The notes beneath the pieces are model-generated. The model worked only from the letters and a program-made list of their open reading frames with translations, had not been told where the DNA came from and searched no databases. This document shows, in pieces, positions 25,052 through 33,882 of a stretch of DNA of 54,845 nt. Position numbers and translations under genes: made by a program. The DNA comes from Bacteroidota bacterium (GTDB lineage: Bacteria > Bacteroidota > Bacteroidia > Bacteroidales > F082): assembly GCA_024279935.1 (NCBI GenBank), contig JAJRQZ010000130.1, positions 1 to 54,845 on the forward strand. Direction: 5' to 3'. The first letter of the stretch is position 1. Each line of letters begins with the position of its first letter.

Positions 25052-26053
25052 ATGAAGCCTCTTAAAATAACATTAGCATTCATTTTAGCGATGGCCGGCC
25101 TGCTATCGTCGGCACAAATGCCTGACAACAATAAAATTGAATGGCATGGCTATACGCAATTAAGATTTGCCACTAACTTCAACAGCTACAATAATTTTTC
25201 TGTTCGGCGTCTTAAGTTCTGGATAAAATCAGGTGCAGGATTCCCTGAGCATTGGTCCTATAAGGTCCAGGCAATCTTTATGTCGGTTCAAGACGAAAAA
25301 TTCTTCTTACAAGATATTTACGGACAGTATAATTGGGAAAAATCAAATATTCGTATCGGGCAGTTCATCCCACAATTCAGCCTGCAACGCTTCCAGCCCG
25401 ACTATTTAATTCCCGTTTCCGAAAGAGCCAGGGCCGTTAACTTAATAATTCCCGACGGAACTCATGGCGTAAGGGATATTGGCATTCAATACAACTTAAA
25501 GGCCGCAAACGGAAAACTTAATTTTAACCTAGGGATATTTAACGGTTATGGCATAAAAGAATATCGCCTCGACAACACAGGGTTTCTAAGTGTCCAACAT
25601 CTCTCATATCAGTTTAACATAATGGGATCAACACTCAAATTCGGTTATTCGTTAAGCTACCGCAAGGCAGATGAGATGTATTTTAAGGGAATCATCCCTG
25701 ACACTATTCCGTATTCGGGTAGTGATTTCAGATATAATTTCTATGGCATATTTACGTCCGAGATGATTGATTTCCAAACTGATTATCTCAATGCGGTATT
25801 GGAGACCGGAGGATCAGTGGGGTATTATGCGCTTCTCACAATTAAACCAGCCACTGATAAGCACATATATTTGATGTATGACAGCTATACCTCAGACGAT
25901 ATGTTCACAAATAGAAACCCTTGGTATATTTTAGGATACAACTATCTGATAAACAAAAGCAGAACAATGATTAGCCTTGAAACAGGTTTTCAAAGAAATA
26001 CAGATAAATGGTCTAACAGGACCGTTATGCAATTTCAAATGTTTTTACACTAA
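25052..26053 (+). CDS. Outer-membrane porin, phosphate-selective porin O/P-like
   Basis: 333 residues with an N-terminal signal peptide (about 22 residues, cleavage after SSA). The mature part shows alternating amphipathic strands and ends in a hydrophobic/aromatic stretch typical of beta-barrels (FQMFLH). Segments such as IGQFIPQFSLQRFQPDY and GIFNGYG resemble the OprO/OprP-type porins of Bacteroidota. It starts 2 bp after the TSUP gene, so outer- and inner-membrane steps for the same anion are probably combined. The pore selectivity cannot be read. Confidence 0.75.
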   Translation: MKPLKITLAFILAMAGLLSSAQMPDNNKIEWHGYTQLRFATNFNSYNNFSVRRLKFWIKSGAGFPEHWSYKVQAIFMSVQDEKFFLQDIYGQYNWEKSNIRIGQFIPQFSLQRFQPDYLIPVSERARAVNLIIPDGTHGVRDIGIQYNLKAANGKLNFNLGIFNGYGIKEYRLDNTGFLSVQHLSYQFNIMGSTLKFGYSLSYRKADEMYFKGIIPDTIPYSGSDFRYNFYGIFTSEMIDFQTDYLNAVLETGGSVGYYALLTIKPATDKHIYLMYDSYTSDDMFTNRNPWYILGYNYLINKSRTMISLETGFQRNTDKWSNRTVMQFQMFLH

Positions 26054-26063
26054 ATAAAAGATC

Positions 26064-26666
26064 ATGACAAATCCACACGAATGGCTCGAATTCGGGCAAA
26101 AATTTCACGGACACAAATGTCCTGCAATGCCTAATGGCTTGAGGGTTGCCGCAGCCGCTATGAACAAACTGGGAGTTGAACGCACCGGTGACAGCGCAAT
26201 ACACGCTATACTTGAACTTGGCGACAATCACTGCGCCACTTGCTTTGCCGACGGCGTACAAGTAATTACGGGCTGCACCTTCGGGAAAGGCAATATCGAG
26301 AAAACCCATAAAGGAAAATGGGGCCTGACCCTTGTTGACAAAAAATCCAACAGGGCCGTCAGGGTCATCCCTAAAGCCGAAGCCATGCTCCAAACAAAAA
26401 AAACAGATTTCTTCAAAAACTACCGCGAGAAGAGTGTTCCTCCATCAAAAGTTCCGGACGAAGTCGTTCAACCTTTGGTTGAAAAGGTCATGAGCGCAGC
26501 GGACGAAATGATAATGAATATTTCAGATATCTTCGAATATAAATGGATTGAAGGCGCTCACACTTTTAATAGTTTTGCCTGTGAGGAATGCGGCGAAATG
26601 GTGGTGTCTGAATATGCTCGTATCAAAGGCAACAAACATGTTTGCCAGGATTGTGCCGGCAAATAG
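26064..26666 (+). CDS. FmdE-family protein with C-terminal zinc finger
   Basis: 200 residues. The N-terminal FmdE domain (formylmethanofuran dehydrogenase subunit E family) has GHKCPAMPNG near residue 16, DNHCATCFADG near 54 and the GCTFGKGN loop near 70. The C-terminal zinc ribbon has CEEC near residue 173 and CQDC near 195. No formylmethanofuran dehydrogenase is present here, and in bacteria stand-alone FmdE proteins have uncertain roles, some linked to molybdenum/tungsten enzymes. It is third in the TSUP-porin-FmdE group (10 bp after the porin) and is followed by a strong terminator. The function is unknown. Confidence 0.8.
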   Translation: MTNPHEWLEFGQKFHGHKCPAMPNGLRVAAAAMNKLGVERTGDSAIHAILELGDNHCATCFADGVQVITGCTFGKGNIEKTHKGKWGLTLVDKKSNRAVRVIPKAEAMLQTKKTDFFKNYREKSVPPSKVPDEVVQPLVEKVMSAADEMIMNISDIFEYKWIEGAHTFNSFACEECGEMVVSEYARIKGNKHVCQDCAGK

Positions 26667-26719
26667 CACTTCTGCCCGCTTTGAATTGGCTATGCAATAG
26701 CATAATCAAAATTTGTTCG

Positions 26720-26748
26720 CACGGGATTATAACAATCCCGTGTTTTTT
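26720..26748. terminator. Bidirectional terminator between fmdE-like and methyltransferase genes
   Basis: CACGGGATT (26720-26728), a 5-base loop, and AATCCCGTG (26734-26742) form a perfect 9-bp stem, followed by TTTTTT. It lies between convergent genes and overlaps the methyltransferase stop codon. It ends the TSUP-porin-FmdE transcript; activity on the minus strand is less sure because there is no good T run on that side. Confidence 0.85.
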
Positions 26749-27313
26749 ATTTTACAGCAACAAGCAAATAATTAAATTCGGCTTCATTATAAATTTCAAC
26801 ATTCCGGAACCCGGCCTGCAATAATTGTTGCTTGACATCGTCGGGGCTTAGCCTTATTGCCAGAGGCGGCCCAAAGTCCATTTGTGTTTTTTTCCAGTCA
26901 GAAACAGCGATTTTAGCACCTTTCTTTAAAAGCCTGAAACATTCCCCCAGTGCCAGGACAGGATTGTCCAGTTCGTGATGAAGGTTGATCATAAAAAGAA
27001 AGTCGGCAAAATCATCCTCCAAGGATATTTTATTGTCTTCCATCTTCATCGGGATGATATTCTCATAGGCCGATAAGTTTTCTTGCATCCACGCCACCAT
27101 TATTTCAGAAATATCCGCGGCATAAACCTTCACTTCGTTAAACCTCTCAATAAAAGGAATGCTATAAAATCCGGTACCGGCCCCATAATCAATTATAAGA
27201 CTTGGATTTCGCAACCCTGCTTTAGAAATAATGTATTCCGGTGACAACAATTTATATCTGTCGGGATTATTCAATTTATTTAATTTCCTCGGGTCGAATC
27301 TTTTCTCTGTCAT
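26747..27313 (-). CDS. SAM-dependent methyltransferase (class I)
   Basis: 188 residues. The SAM-binding motif I is IDYGAGTGFYSIPF near residue 41, followed by an acidic strand end (VYAADIS) and NLHHELDNPVLALGECFRLLKKGAK, typical of the Methyltransf_11/25 group. No substrate-specific domain is visible. It is a single gene, convergent with the FmdE-like gene and upstream of a terminator that belongs to the cytochrome gene. Small-molecule methylation, for example of a metalloid or quinone, is possible but not supported by context. Confidence 0.75.
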   Translation of the reverse strand: MTEKRFDPRKLNKLNNPDRYKLLSPEYIISKAGLRNPSLIIDYGAGTGFYSIPFIERFNEVKVYAADISEIMVAWMQENLSAYENIIPMKMEDNKISLEDDFADFLFMINLHHELDNPVLALGECFRLLKKGAKIAVSDWKKTQMDFGPPLAIRLSPDDVKQQLLQAGFRNVEIYNEAEFNYLLVAVK

Positions 27314-27353
27314 CTTGATTATTTAGATAAAGCAAATATTTTTTCAAAGCTAC

Positions 27354-27381
27354 AAAAAAAAAGAGGCTGCCATAAGCAGCC
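27354..27381 (-). terminator. Terminator of the cytochrome lipoprotein gene
   Basis: On the minus strand GGCTGC and GCAGCC arms (27376-27381 and 27365-27370) with a 5-base loop are followed by TC and a nine-T run (27354-27362). It lies directly after the cytochrome stop codon. Confidence 0.85.
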
Positions 27382-27407
27382 CCCCTTAAATTACAATCTA
27401 CTAACAT

Positions 27408-28286
27408 CTATTCATTATAGCTGGGGAAAGCAACTTCGTCCTGTCCCATTACCATTAAATTCCTAATATCGTCATCGGTAATACCCGTTGGCGCCATAGC
27501 ACCTGCATCAGCACAACCTGCTGCAATATGTTCCCTGTCAATAGGCATGCCCCATACGGCTTTATGTTGTATTTCGTGCGGGTCTTCCCTGAACATATCT
27601 CCAAGCCAGATACCTTTACAATAAACATTGATTTTTGAACCATCTGCTCCGTGGCAGCTTAAGCATTTGGCATTGTATGTCGCCAACCCGGCAGCTGCAT
27701 CTCCGTTTTTGCCTATATCAGAAAACGTCCTTGTTCCGTTAGGATAGGTTCCTGTGGTCGTCATAGTGTAGAAATCATCTGCTTGGTGCGCTGTTTCCTT
27801 AATGAACTTAACAAGGTCCCAGATATCTTCTGTTGATAAAATACTGCTGAAATTAGGCATGTTATCATTATACACACCTGACATCGGGTCACGGCCATTT
27901 TCCTCTGCAATGGCATCATAAATCTCACGAATGCCGTCGTTTACGCGGACTTCATCGATTAAGTTGACCGGTGCTGCGACAGGGTATGTATCTGAAGATG
28001 GCTTATTGATAAGCACTCCAGCCTGTCCTTTTAAATCCCATCCGTGACATGACTTACACCTGAAAAAGTTCGGCATGTCCGTCATTTTGGCCTCATCAAT
28101 GAGTTTTTCGTTTAATACATGATCATAAAGTAATGCGCCATGAACACCATCAGCCGCATCATAAGCAACTTGATCAGGATCTGTTGTTGTCGTAGTATCT
28201 TTTTTACAAGAAGTTACAAAAATACTGGCTGCACCTAACAAGACTATTGTTAGCACAAGCATTGAATAATTAATTGTTCTTTTCAT
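27408..28286 (-). CDS. Diheme c-type cytochrome lipoprotein
   Basis: 292 residues with a lipoprotein signal (lipobox VTSC, C27). Two heme-binding CxxCH motifs are seen: C77-x-x-C80-H81 in the first domain and C208-x-x-C211-H212 in the second, with a possible distal Met in the GMPID segment near residue 247. The two domains resemble class I cytochrome c folds joined by a linker. It should sit on the periplasmic face or outer membrane and carry electrons. The gene has its own promoter and terminator. It is followed upstream by a TonB receptor gene on the same strand. The redox partner is not evident, and its presence suggests some respiratory capacity. Confidence 0.85.
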   Translation of the reverse strand: MKRTINYSMLVLTIVLLGAASIFVTSCKKDTTTTTDPDQVAYDAADGVHGALLYDHVLNEKLIDEAKMTDMPNFFRCKSCHGWDLKGQAGVLINKPSSDTYPVAAPVNLIDEVRVNDGIREIYDAIAEENGRDPMSGVYNDNMPNFSSILSTEDIWDLVKFIKETAHQADDFYTMTTTGTYPNGTRTFSDIGKNGDAAAGLATYNAKCLSCHGADGSKINVYCKGIWLGDMFREDPHEIQHKAVWGMPIDREHIAAGCADAGAMAPTGITDDDIRNLMVMGQDEVAFPSYNE

Positions 28287-28307
28287 ATTATTATATTTTT
28301 AAAAAGG

Positions 28308-28315
28308 CAAAGATA
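28308..28315 (-). promoter_or_regulatory. -7 promoter element of the cytochrome gene
   Basis: On the minus strand this reads TATCTTTG, an exact TAnnTTTG match, about 21 bases before the start codon at 28286. A -33 element is not clear. Confidence 0.5.
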
Positions 28316-28439
28316 TCCAGAAATCAATACTTATCGGGCTTGCAGCAAATTAAACTTATTATGTTTTTGGTTGCTATATCTAAGCTTAATATTGATATAT
28401 ATCAACGATAAAAAGTACTTATTTACTTAATTATTGCTA

Positions 28440-30680
28440 TTACTTAACAATAGAGCCAAAGGGGATTTTCAGGTTTATTGAAATATTTCTACCCGGATCA
28501 TAGAGATCCACTTCCTTTAAAGTTGATAAATGACCGGTATATTTCTTGTCGAGCAAATTATTTGCGCTTATGCTCAATGCGATGAGCTGGTTTTTCATCT
28601 GAATCCCTGCTCCTGCCTTCAGGTCAACAAGCGTATAAGCGGCAGTTACGGTTTCGTCGGGTGCTGCATTATCCTGATTGAAAGCAGTATGCGTGCCCAG
28701 GGAAACAAAGGAGTCGTTTAAAAAAAATAGTTTTTTCTTTTCGGCCCTTATCTCGAACCATAGTTTATCGGCAGGCACAAAAGGCAAGTAATCCCCATCG
28801 TCCTGTTTGCCGACGACTTTGGAAAACGCCAGTTCCAAGTGAAGAAAGGGCAATTCCTTTGGGTGATAGTGCAGCCCTGCCTCACCTCCGTATAAATAAG
28901 AATCGGACTGCTTATACTTATAGATCGGGATTCCCGTGCTAGTCGTATCCCCGGTGGGGGAGATAAATATATAATTGTTGACGATATTATAAAAGGCAGC
29001 AATATCTAATGTAATATTGTCAATATGATAATGAATGCTAAAATCGGACTCAAAGGCATTCTCAGGGATAAGTCCGGGGTCGCCAAGCTCAAAGCGCAAC
29101 TCATGCTGCCCTTTGGAAGTTAGTTCTGCCAAATTGGGGGTTCTGAAAGCAGCTGCATAATTCGCCCTGAACAACAAGTTTCCCGACACTTTATATGTTG
29201 CCCCGAGTGAACCGCTGAAGCTACCATAGTATTTATACAGGGACTTGCGGTAAACAAGCGTGTCCGTTTCTGATCCTATCGGCTCGGTAGATATTGTTTT
29301 ACTATCGTAGCGGACACCCGTCTGAAATTCCAGCTTGTTGAAGAATTTGTGTTGCATTAACCCGAAAACAGAATAATTATCAATGTAAGCGTCAGGCAAT
29401 AGCTTTGTTTCCCTGTCGTTCAAATTAGTGTTTGTTTGATTTAAGCCCTGGAAACCCAATATATATTCCGAATCTCCGCTTGATTGCAAATGAAGCTTGG
29501 CCTCATAAGTCAAAGTAGCAAGCCTCATTTGAATCTCGATATTATCTTCATCAGTAATATGGCTTAATACAGTAGATTGCCAGGCAGAGTTCAAATCGAG
29601 CTTAAATGCCCCGAAATAAATTTTGTTCCGGCTTGAAAGCAGATGGTTATCCATATCCTGATACCAAATCTTGTTATCCCTTCCTCTTTTCGAAATTGCT
29701 TCAATTGCTTCATCTTCTGCCAGGCCAAGTTTTTGATTGTTAAAATCATAAAACAGTTTAAAGCTTCCAATCTTGTTGTTGAACCCGGCGTTTGCCTTAA
29801 AGGATAATTCGTTGAACCTTGTGTTTGGCGCAAAAGCTCCTCCTCCTTGTAAAAAATCAGCATTGGTCTTTTGGCCAAGCCTTAATCCGCCGAAAATTTT
29901 TTTCGATGCGGCTTTTATTCCTAAGTTGTTGGTCATGCCAAGCGTATTGGAATACAAATGAAGCATATAATCACCAACCACGCTTCCAATTGCTGCCGGT
30001 TTTTCCTTAATGAAGTTTATGACCCCTCCTATCGCATCGCTGCCGAACAGCAATGAAGCAGGGCCTTTTATAATCTCCACGCTCTCGATGCCAAATTCAT
30101 CTATTCCCAGGGGATGGTGACTGGAATACTGGTAGTTTTCAAAACGGACCCCATTGTTCAGCACAAGTATATCATTCATCGAAAGGCCTCGAATAACAGG
30201 TTTTGATACCCCGCCACCCTTCGAGATCATATCCACGCCGGGCACTCTTGTAAGGACTTCAGTAAAGTTTGGTGTGCTCCCTATTGTTCTAGGATTCAGT
30301 TTTAATACATCTATCTTTACGGCATTCTCGTGTTGCGACGAACTGTACCCACCGCTCACAACTATCTCCTCAGCCTCTATTGCCGCCTGTTCCAGGCTGA
30401 TGTCCAGGTTTACGTTTTTACCATCGAATTTTAGCGTCTCTATCCTGCTTGCGTAACCCAGATACGAAAACTTGATTTTTATCAGACCCTTCGGTAAGTC
30501 CAATAATTCATAATTGCCATTTTCGTCGCTCAGCGTACCTTTTGCCATTTCAGGAACAAAAATGGCTGCACCTTCCAAAGGAAGATTATACTGATCGGTT
30601 ATTTTTCCGCTTAACTTGTTTTGGGCGCATACAAAAGCATGCAACAATATCATTGCACAAATTAACTGTACTCTTTTCAT
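28440..30680 (-). CDS. TonB-dependent outer-membrane receptor with carboxypeptidase-like N-domain
   Basis: 746 residues. A signal peptide (about 19 residues, ending VCA) is followed by a carboxypeptidase-regulatory-like domain (residues 22-105; LSGKITDQYNLPLEGAAIF), the plug domain (about 120-235; VIRGLSMNDILVLNNGV, GPASLLFGSDAIGGVINF) and a 22-strand-type barrel ending in NLKIPFGSIVK. There is no SusD partner, so uptake of a metal, siderophore or corrinoid is more likely than glycan uptake. The upstream small gene with a His cluster on the same strand supports a metal role. Ligand is not identified. Confidence 0.88.
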   Translation of the reverse strand: MKRVQLICAMILLHAFVCAQNKLSGKITDQYNLPLEGAAIFVPEMAKGTLSDENGNYELLDLPKGLIKIKFSYLGYASRIETLKFDGKNVNLDISLEQAAIEAEEIVVSGGYSSSQHENAVKIDVLKLNPRTIGSTPNFTEVLTRVPGVDMISKGGGVSKPVIRGLSMNDILVLNNGVRFENYQYSSHHPLGIDEFGIESVEIIKGPASLLFGSDAIGGVINFIKEKPAAIGSVVGDYMLHLYSNTLGMTNNLGIKAASKKIFGGLRLGQKTNADFLQGGGAFAPNTRFNELSFKANAGFNNKIGSFKLFYDFNNQKLGLAEDEAIEAISKRGRDNKIWYQDMDNHLLSSRNKIYFGAFKLDLNSAWQSTVLSHITDEDNIEIQMRLATLTYEAKLHLQSSGDSEYILGFQGLNQTNTNLNDRETKLLPDAYIDNYSVFGLMQHKFFNKLEFQTGVRYDSKTISTEPIGSETDTLVYRKSLYKYYGSFSGSLGATYKVSGNLLFRANYAAAFRTPNLAELTSKGQHELRFELGDPGLIPENAFESDFSIHYHIDNITLDIAAFYNIVNNYIFISPTGDTTSTGIPIYKYKQSDSYLYGGEAGLHYHPKELPFLHLELAFSKVVGKQDDGDYLPFVPADKLWFEIRAEKKKLFFLNDSFVSLGTHTAFNQDNAAPDETVTAAYTLVDLKAGAGIQMKNQLIALSISANNLLDKKYTGHLSTLKEVDLYDPGRNISINLKIPFGSIVK

Positions 30681-30738
30681 TTTGTTACGTTTAAATATTT
30701 AAAACCCTGATCTACAACATTATGCTGGAATTCAAGAT

Positions 30739-31044
30739 TTATAAAGGGGGTGCCCGCAACAAAAAGGAATAATCCGTAAAACTAAAGCCAGGGGTTGACT
30801 TATAGGAGCTGTTGTATTTTCCCACCACTTCTGCCTTGCTCATCACAACTATTTCCGAAGACTGTGTGAACAAAGAAAATTCAAAATCACAAACGGCACA
30901 TAAGCCCTTATATATATGGAAGTGCTTCTCGCCCTTCGCCATACATATCAAACTGTCGTGATGGTGTTCGAGCTTCACTATCGAAGGCAAGAGAAAAACC
31001 GACAACAACAGCAAATAAACTATATTCCGTAATTTCTTAATCAT
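30739..31044 (-). CDS. Small exported protein with His and CxxC motifs
   Basis: 101 residues from the ATG at 31044; the frame is open further upstream without a convincing start. It has a hydrophobic N-terminal segment (residues 8-22) that looks like a signal or anchor, then EHHHDS near residue 30 and CAVCDF near residue 52, which could bind a metal ion. The gene lies 58 bp before the TonB receptor on the same strand and is probably co-transcribed. Small His/Cys proteins next to TonB receptors are common in Bacteroidota. I do not recognise the family. Confidence 0.6.
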   Translation of the reverse strand: MIKKLRNIVYLLLLSVFLLPSIVKLEHHHDSLICMAKGEKHFHIYKGLCAVCDFEFSLFTQSSEIVVMSKAEVVGKYNSSYKSTPGFSFTDYSFLLRAPPL

Positions 31045-31202
31045 TGTATCCCGCAATAGTCCATCATTTCGATTAATGTTCGATGCCCTGTGAGCAAATA
31101 ATAACAAGGTATTCAAATAAAGCAAATACCTTGGCAAACTTAGCAAAATTATAAGCTCGGAAATTATTGAACAATGCGAAATTGAAAAAAATTTAAAAAT
31201 AT

Positions 31203-31252
31203 TTGACGCAAATATACGTCAGTTTTAAAATTTGACGTATTTTTGCGTCAAA
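31203..31252 (+). promoter_or_regulatory. Two ArsR operators and -7 element of the arsenic operon
   Basis: Two inverted repeats share the design TTGACG-N8-CGTCAA. The first is TGACG (31204-31208)/CGTCA (31217-31221). The second is TTTGACG (31231-31237)/CGTCAAA (31246-31252). The 8-bp spacer of the second is TATTTTTG (31238-31245), an exact -7 element, so repressor binding would cover the promoter. They lie 9 bp and more before the arsR start codon at 31262. Confidence 0.75.
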
Positions 31253-31261
31253 AATCAAGAA

Positions 31262-31594
31262 ATGGCAACATCAAAAACAGAATTGTTCGACGATAGCCTG
31301 GTGGAGGACGCTGCTTTCTTCAAAGCCCTTGCCCACCCTGCCCGCCTGCACATACTGCAATTCCTTGCGGAAACAAAATCATGCTTTACGGGTGATATAT
31401 CCGACGAGCTGCCGCTGGGCAGAACGACTGTCAACCAGCACCTTAAAGAACTAAAGAATTCGGGCTTGATAATTGGGCAGATTAGCGGGTCTAGAACAAA
31501 TTATTGTCTTAACTCCGAATTGATCAAAAGACTGAACTCAAGGACAACTAATTTCCTGAGCTGCCTTAATACGGAAGAAACAAACTGCTGTTAA
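31262..31594 (+). CDS. arsR: ArsR-family arsenic-responsive repressor
   Basis: 110 residues from the ATG at 31262; an upstream in-frame start would overlap the operator, so it is rejected. The winged helix-turn-helix (FKALAHPARLHILQFL, DELPLGRTTVNQHLKEL) is clear. There is no CxC arsenic-binding helix of the E. coli type; cysteines are at SCFTGD near residue 39 and in the C-terminal SC..NCC part, as in other Bacteroidota ArsR proteins. It heads arsR-arsC-arsM-acr3, with 2 bp to arsC, and two operators precede it. Confidence 0.88.
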   Translation: MATSKTELFDDSLVEDAAFFKALAHPARLHILQFLAETKSCFTGDISDELPLGRTTVNQHLKELKNSGLIIGQISGSRTNYCLNSELIKRLNSRTTNFLSCLNTEETNCC

Positions 31595-31596
31595 AC

Positions 31597-32031
31597 ATGA
31601 GAATACTTGTTTTATGCACGGGCAACAGCTGCCGCAGCCAAATGGCCCACGGGTTTTTGGAAACCTTCGACAAAAACCTTTATGTATGCTCCGGCGGGAC
31701 AAAACCTTCAGGCAAGGTAGCTGTGAAAGCCATCGAGGTAATGAAGGAATTAGGAATTGACATCAGCCATCACACTTCGGATTCGGTTGACAAATACCTT
31801 GATAAAGAATGGGATTATGTAATTACCGTTTGCGGTGGGGCAAAAGAAAGCTGCCCCGCATTTGCGGGAAAAGTCAAACAAAGGCTTCACATAGGTTTCG
31901 ACGACCCTTGGGAAGCAAAGGGCAGCGATGATTTTATCACCAATGAGTATCGTCGTGTTCGAGATGAGATAAAAAACGAGTTCACAGAATTTTATAACCA
32001 TAAAATAAAAAAATCATGGAAAAAGGCTTGA
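31597..32031 (+). CDS. arsC: Arsenate reductase, thioredoxin-coupled type
   Basis: 144 residues of the low-molecular-weight phosphatase fold. The active loop CTGNSCRS has C7 as nucleophile. C79 and C86 have the same spacing as the redox pair of the thioredoxin-dependent enzyme of plasmid pI258 (C10, C82, C89). It reduces arsenate to arsenite in the cytosol, which the Acr3 pump or ArsM then handles. The gene overlaps arsM by 16 bp, so translation is probably coupled. Confidence 0.92.
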   Translation: MRILVLCTGNSCRSQMAHGFLETFDKNLYVCSGGTKPSGKVAVKAIEVMKELGIDISHHTSDSVDKYLDKEWDYVITVCGGAKESCPAFAGKVKQRLHIGFDDPWEAKGSDDFITNEYRRVRDEIKNEFTEFYNHKIKKSWKKA

Positions 32032-32816
32032 AAAACATAGTAAAAGAAAAGTACAGCATCATCGCCAACCAAAGCAAATCACAAAACGAAACTTCTTGTT
32101 GTGGCGGGACCGATTGTTGCGGCAGCATCGATTATACGATTTTCAGCGAAAGCTATTCAAAGGAGGAAGGGTATGTTGAAGAGGCCGACTTAGGGCTTGG
32201 CTGTGGGCTGCCAACGGCGTTTGCCGGCATCGGCAAGGGCAACAGCGTTCTGGATCTGGGCTCGGGGGCCGGAAACGATTGCTTCGTCGCCAGGGCAATA
32301 GTAGGCGATGAGGGAAAAGTTACCGGTATCGACTTTACCGACGAGATGCTCAAAAAGGCCGAATCGAACAATTCAAGGCTCGGATATAAGAATGTGGAAT
32401 TCATCAAGGGCGACATCGAGGAAATGCCCTTGCCCGACAACAAATACGACGTTGTTATCTCCAATTGCGTCCTCAACCTCGTCCCTGATAAGCAAAAAGC
32501 CTTTTCCGAAATAATCCGGGTGCTGAAGCCCGGTGGCCATTTTTGCGTCTCCGACGTTGTGCTTCGCGGGCGGTTACCCGATAAGTTGAAGGCCGACGCC
32601 GAAATGTATGCCGGCTGTGTTTCAGGTGCCATCGACAAAAACGAGTATATCAAAATAATAGAAGAATCCGGTTTTAATAAAATAGAAATCCACAAGGAAA
32701 AGGAAATTGAGATACCTAATACGATTTTATTAAATTATATGGGCTTAGATGATTTGCGCCAGATGAAACACGATAAGACCGGGATTTTCAGTATTACGAT
32801 AACGGCATATAAATAA
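32016..32816 (+). CDS. arsM: Arsenite S-adenosylmethionine methyltransferase
   Basis: 266 residues. The SAM site is VLDLGSGAGNDCFVA near residue 78. Three conserved arsenite-binding/catalytic cysteines are seen: C63 (LGLGCGLP), C151 (ISNCVLNL) and C201 (YAGCVSGA). Near the N-terminus two CC pairs (residues 28-29 and 34-35) add more thiols. It methylates As(III) to methylated arsenicals. It overlaps arsC and is followed by acr3 (16 bp). Confidence 0.92.
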   Translation: MEKGLKNIVKEKYSIIANQSKSQNETSCCGGTDCCGSIDYTIFSESYSKEEGYVEEADLGLGCGLPTAFAGIGKGNSVLDLGSGAGNDCFVARAIVGDEGKVTGIDFTDEMLKKAESNNSRLGYKNVEFIKGDIEEMPLPDNKYDVVISNCVLNLVPDKQKAFSEIIRVLKPGGHFCVSDVVLRGRLPDKLKADAEMYAGCVSGAIDKNEYIKIIEESGFNKIEIHKEKEIEIPNTILLNYMGLDDLRQMKHDKTGIFSITITAYK

Positions 32817-32832
32817 ACAGGAAACAATAGCA

Positions 32833-33858
32833 ATGAGCAGAAAAGAAATAGGTTTTTTCGAGAAATACCTGAGCCTCTGGGTTGCCATCTGCATAACCCT
32901 TGGCATTGGGATAGGCCATTTTTTTGGTATGAGCATCGAGTTTCTGAGCAAGATGGAAGTTTATAATGTGAACATTCCGGTTGCCGTTTTAGTTTGGATG
33001 ATGATATATCCAATGATGCTCCAAATTGATTTTTCAAGCATCAAAAATATTGGAAGAAGCCCTAAAGGACTGATGCTCACATTAATAGTAAACTGGCTCA
33101 TAAAGCCATTTACTATGGCGTTTTTTGCCTGGATATTCTTCACAAAACTATATTCGGCATTCATTACCCCCGACATGGCCGGCGAATACATCGCCGGGGC
33201 AATACTGCTTGGTGCCGCGCCCTGTACGGCTATGGTATTCGTCTGGAGCTACCTGACCGACGGCGACCCAAATTATACATTGGTCCAGGTTTCCGTCAAC
33301 GACCTGATAATACTTATTGCATTCGTACCCATCGTCGGGCTATTATTGGGAATAACAAATATAGAAATACCTTATGACACATTAGTCGCCAGCATTGTTG
33401 TTTTTGTCGTAATTCCGCTTTTGGCGGGATACATCACTAATAAAAGCCTGGTAAGAAAACATGGGGAGGAATGGTTCAAGGAAGAGTTTCTGCCAAAGCT
33501 CAAGCCTGTTAGCATTATTGCGTTATTGCTTACCTTGGTATTGCTATTTGCTTTCCAGGGAAGCAATATTATTGAGAACCCCTTGATAATCCTGCTCATT
33601 GCCATCCCTTTGAGCATACAAACATATTTTATCTTTTTCATAAGCTGGTTTGGTGCAAGGTTCTTAAAACTACCTCATGCGATATGTGCGCCTGCGGCAA
33701 TGATAGGCGCCAGTAACTTCTTCGAGCTTGCCGTGGCAGTGGCTATTGCGCTTTTCGGGCTGCAATCGCCGGCAGCAATGGTAACAGTCGTGGGTGTGCT
33801 TGTTGAAGTTCCCGTGATGCTTTCACTGGTAAGCCTTGCCAACAAGTGGAAATATTGA
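32833..33858 (+). CDS. acr3: Arsenite efflux permease Acr3
   Basis: 341 residues with ten hydrophobic segments. The conserved GAAPCTAMVFVWSYL segment near residue 130 contains the Cys used for arsenite transport in Acr3 proteins. It exports As(III) from the cytosol using the proton-motive force. It is last in the ars operon and stops 24 bp before the convergent histidine kinase gene. Confidence 0.92.
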   Translation: MSRKEIGFFEKYLSLWVAICITLGIGIGHFFGMSIEFLSKMEVYNVNIPVAVLVWMMIYPMMLQIDFSSIKNIGRSPKGLMLTLIVNWLIKPFTMAFFAWIFFTKLYSAFITPDMAGEYIAGAILLGAAPCTAMVFVWSYLTDGDPNYTLVQVSVNDLIILIAFVPIVGLLLGITNIEIPYDTLVASIVVFVVIPLLAGYITNKSLVRKHGEEWFKEEFLPKLKPVSIIALLLTLVLLFAFQGSNIIENPLIILLIAIPLSIQTYFIFFISWFGARFLKLPHAICAPAAMIGASNFFELAVAVAIALFGLQSPAAMVTVVGVLVEVPVMLSLVSLANKWKY

Positions 33859-33882
33859 GGCATGGTTCCAGGTAGGCGGTTT

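Noticed and set aside
32153-32695. 180-codon minus-strand frame inside arsM
   Set aside because: Antisense shadow of a gene with clear catalytic cysteines.
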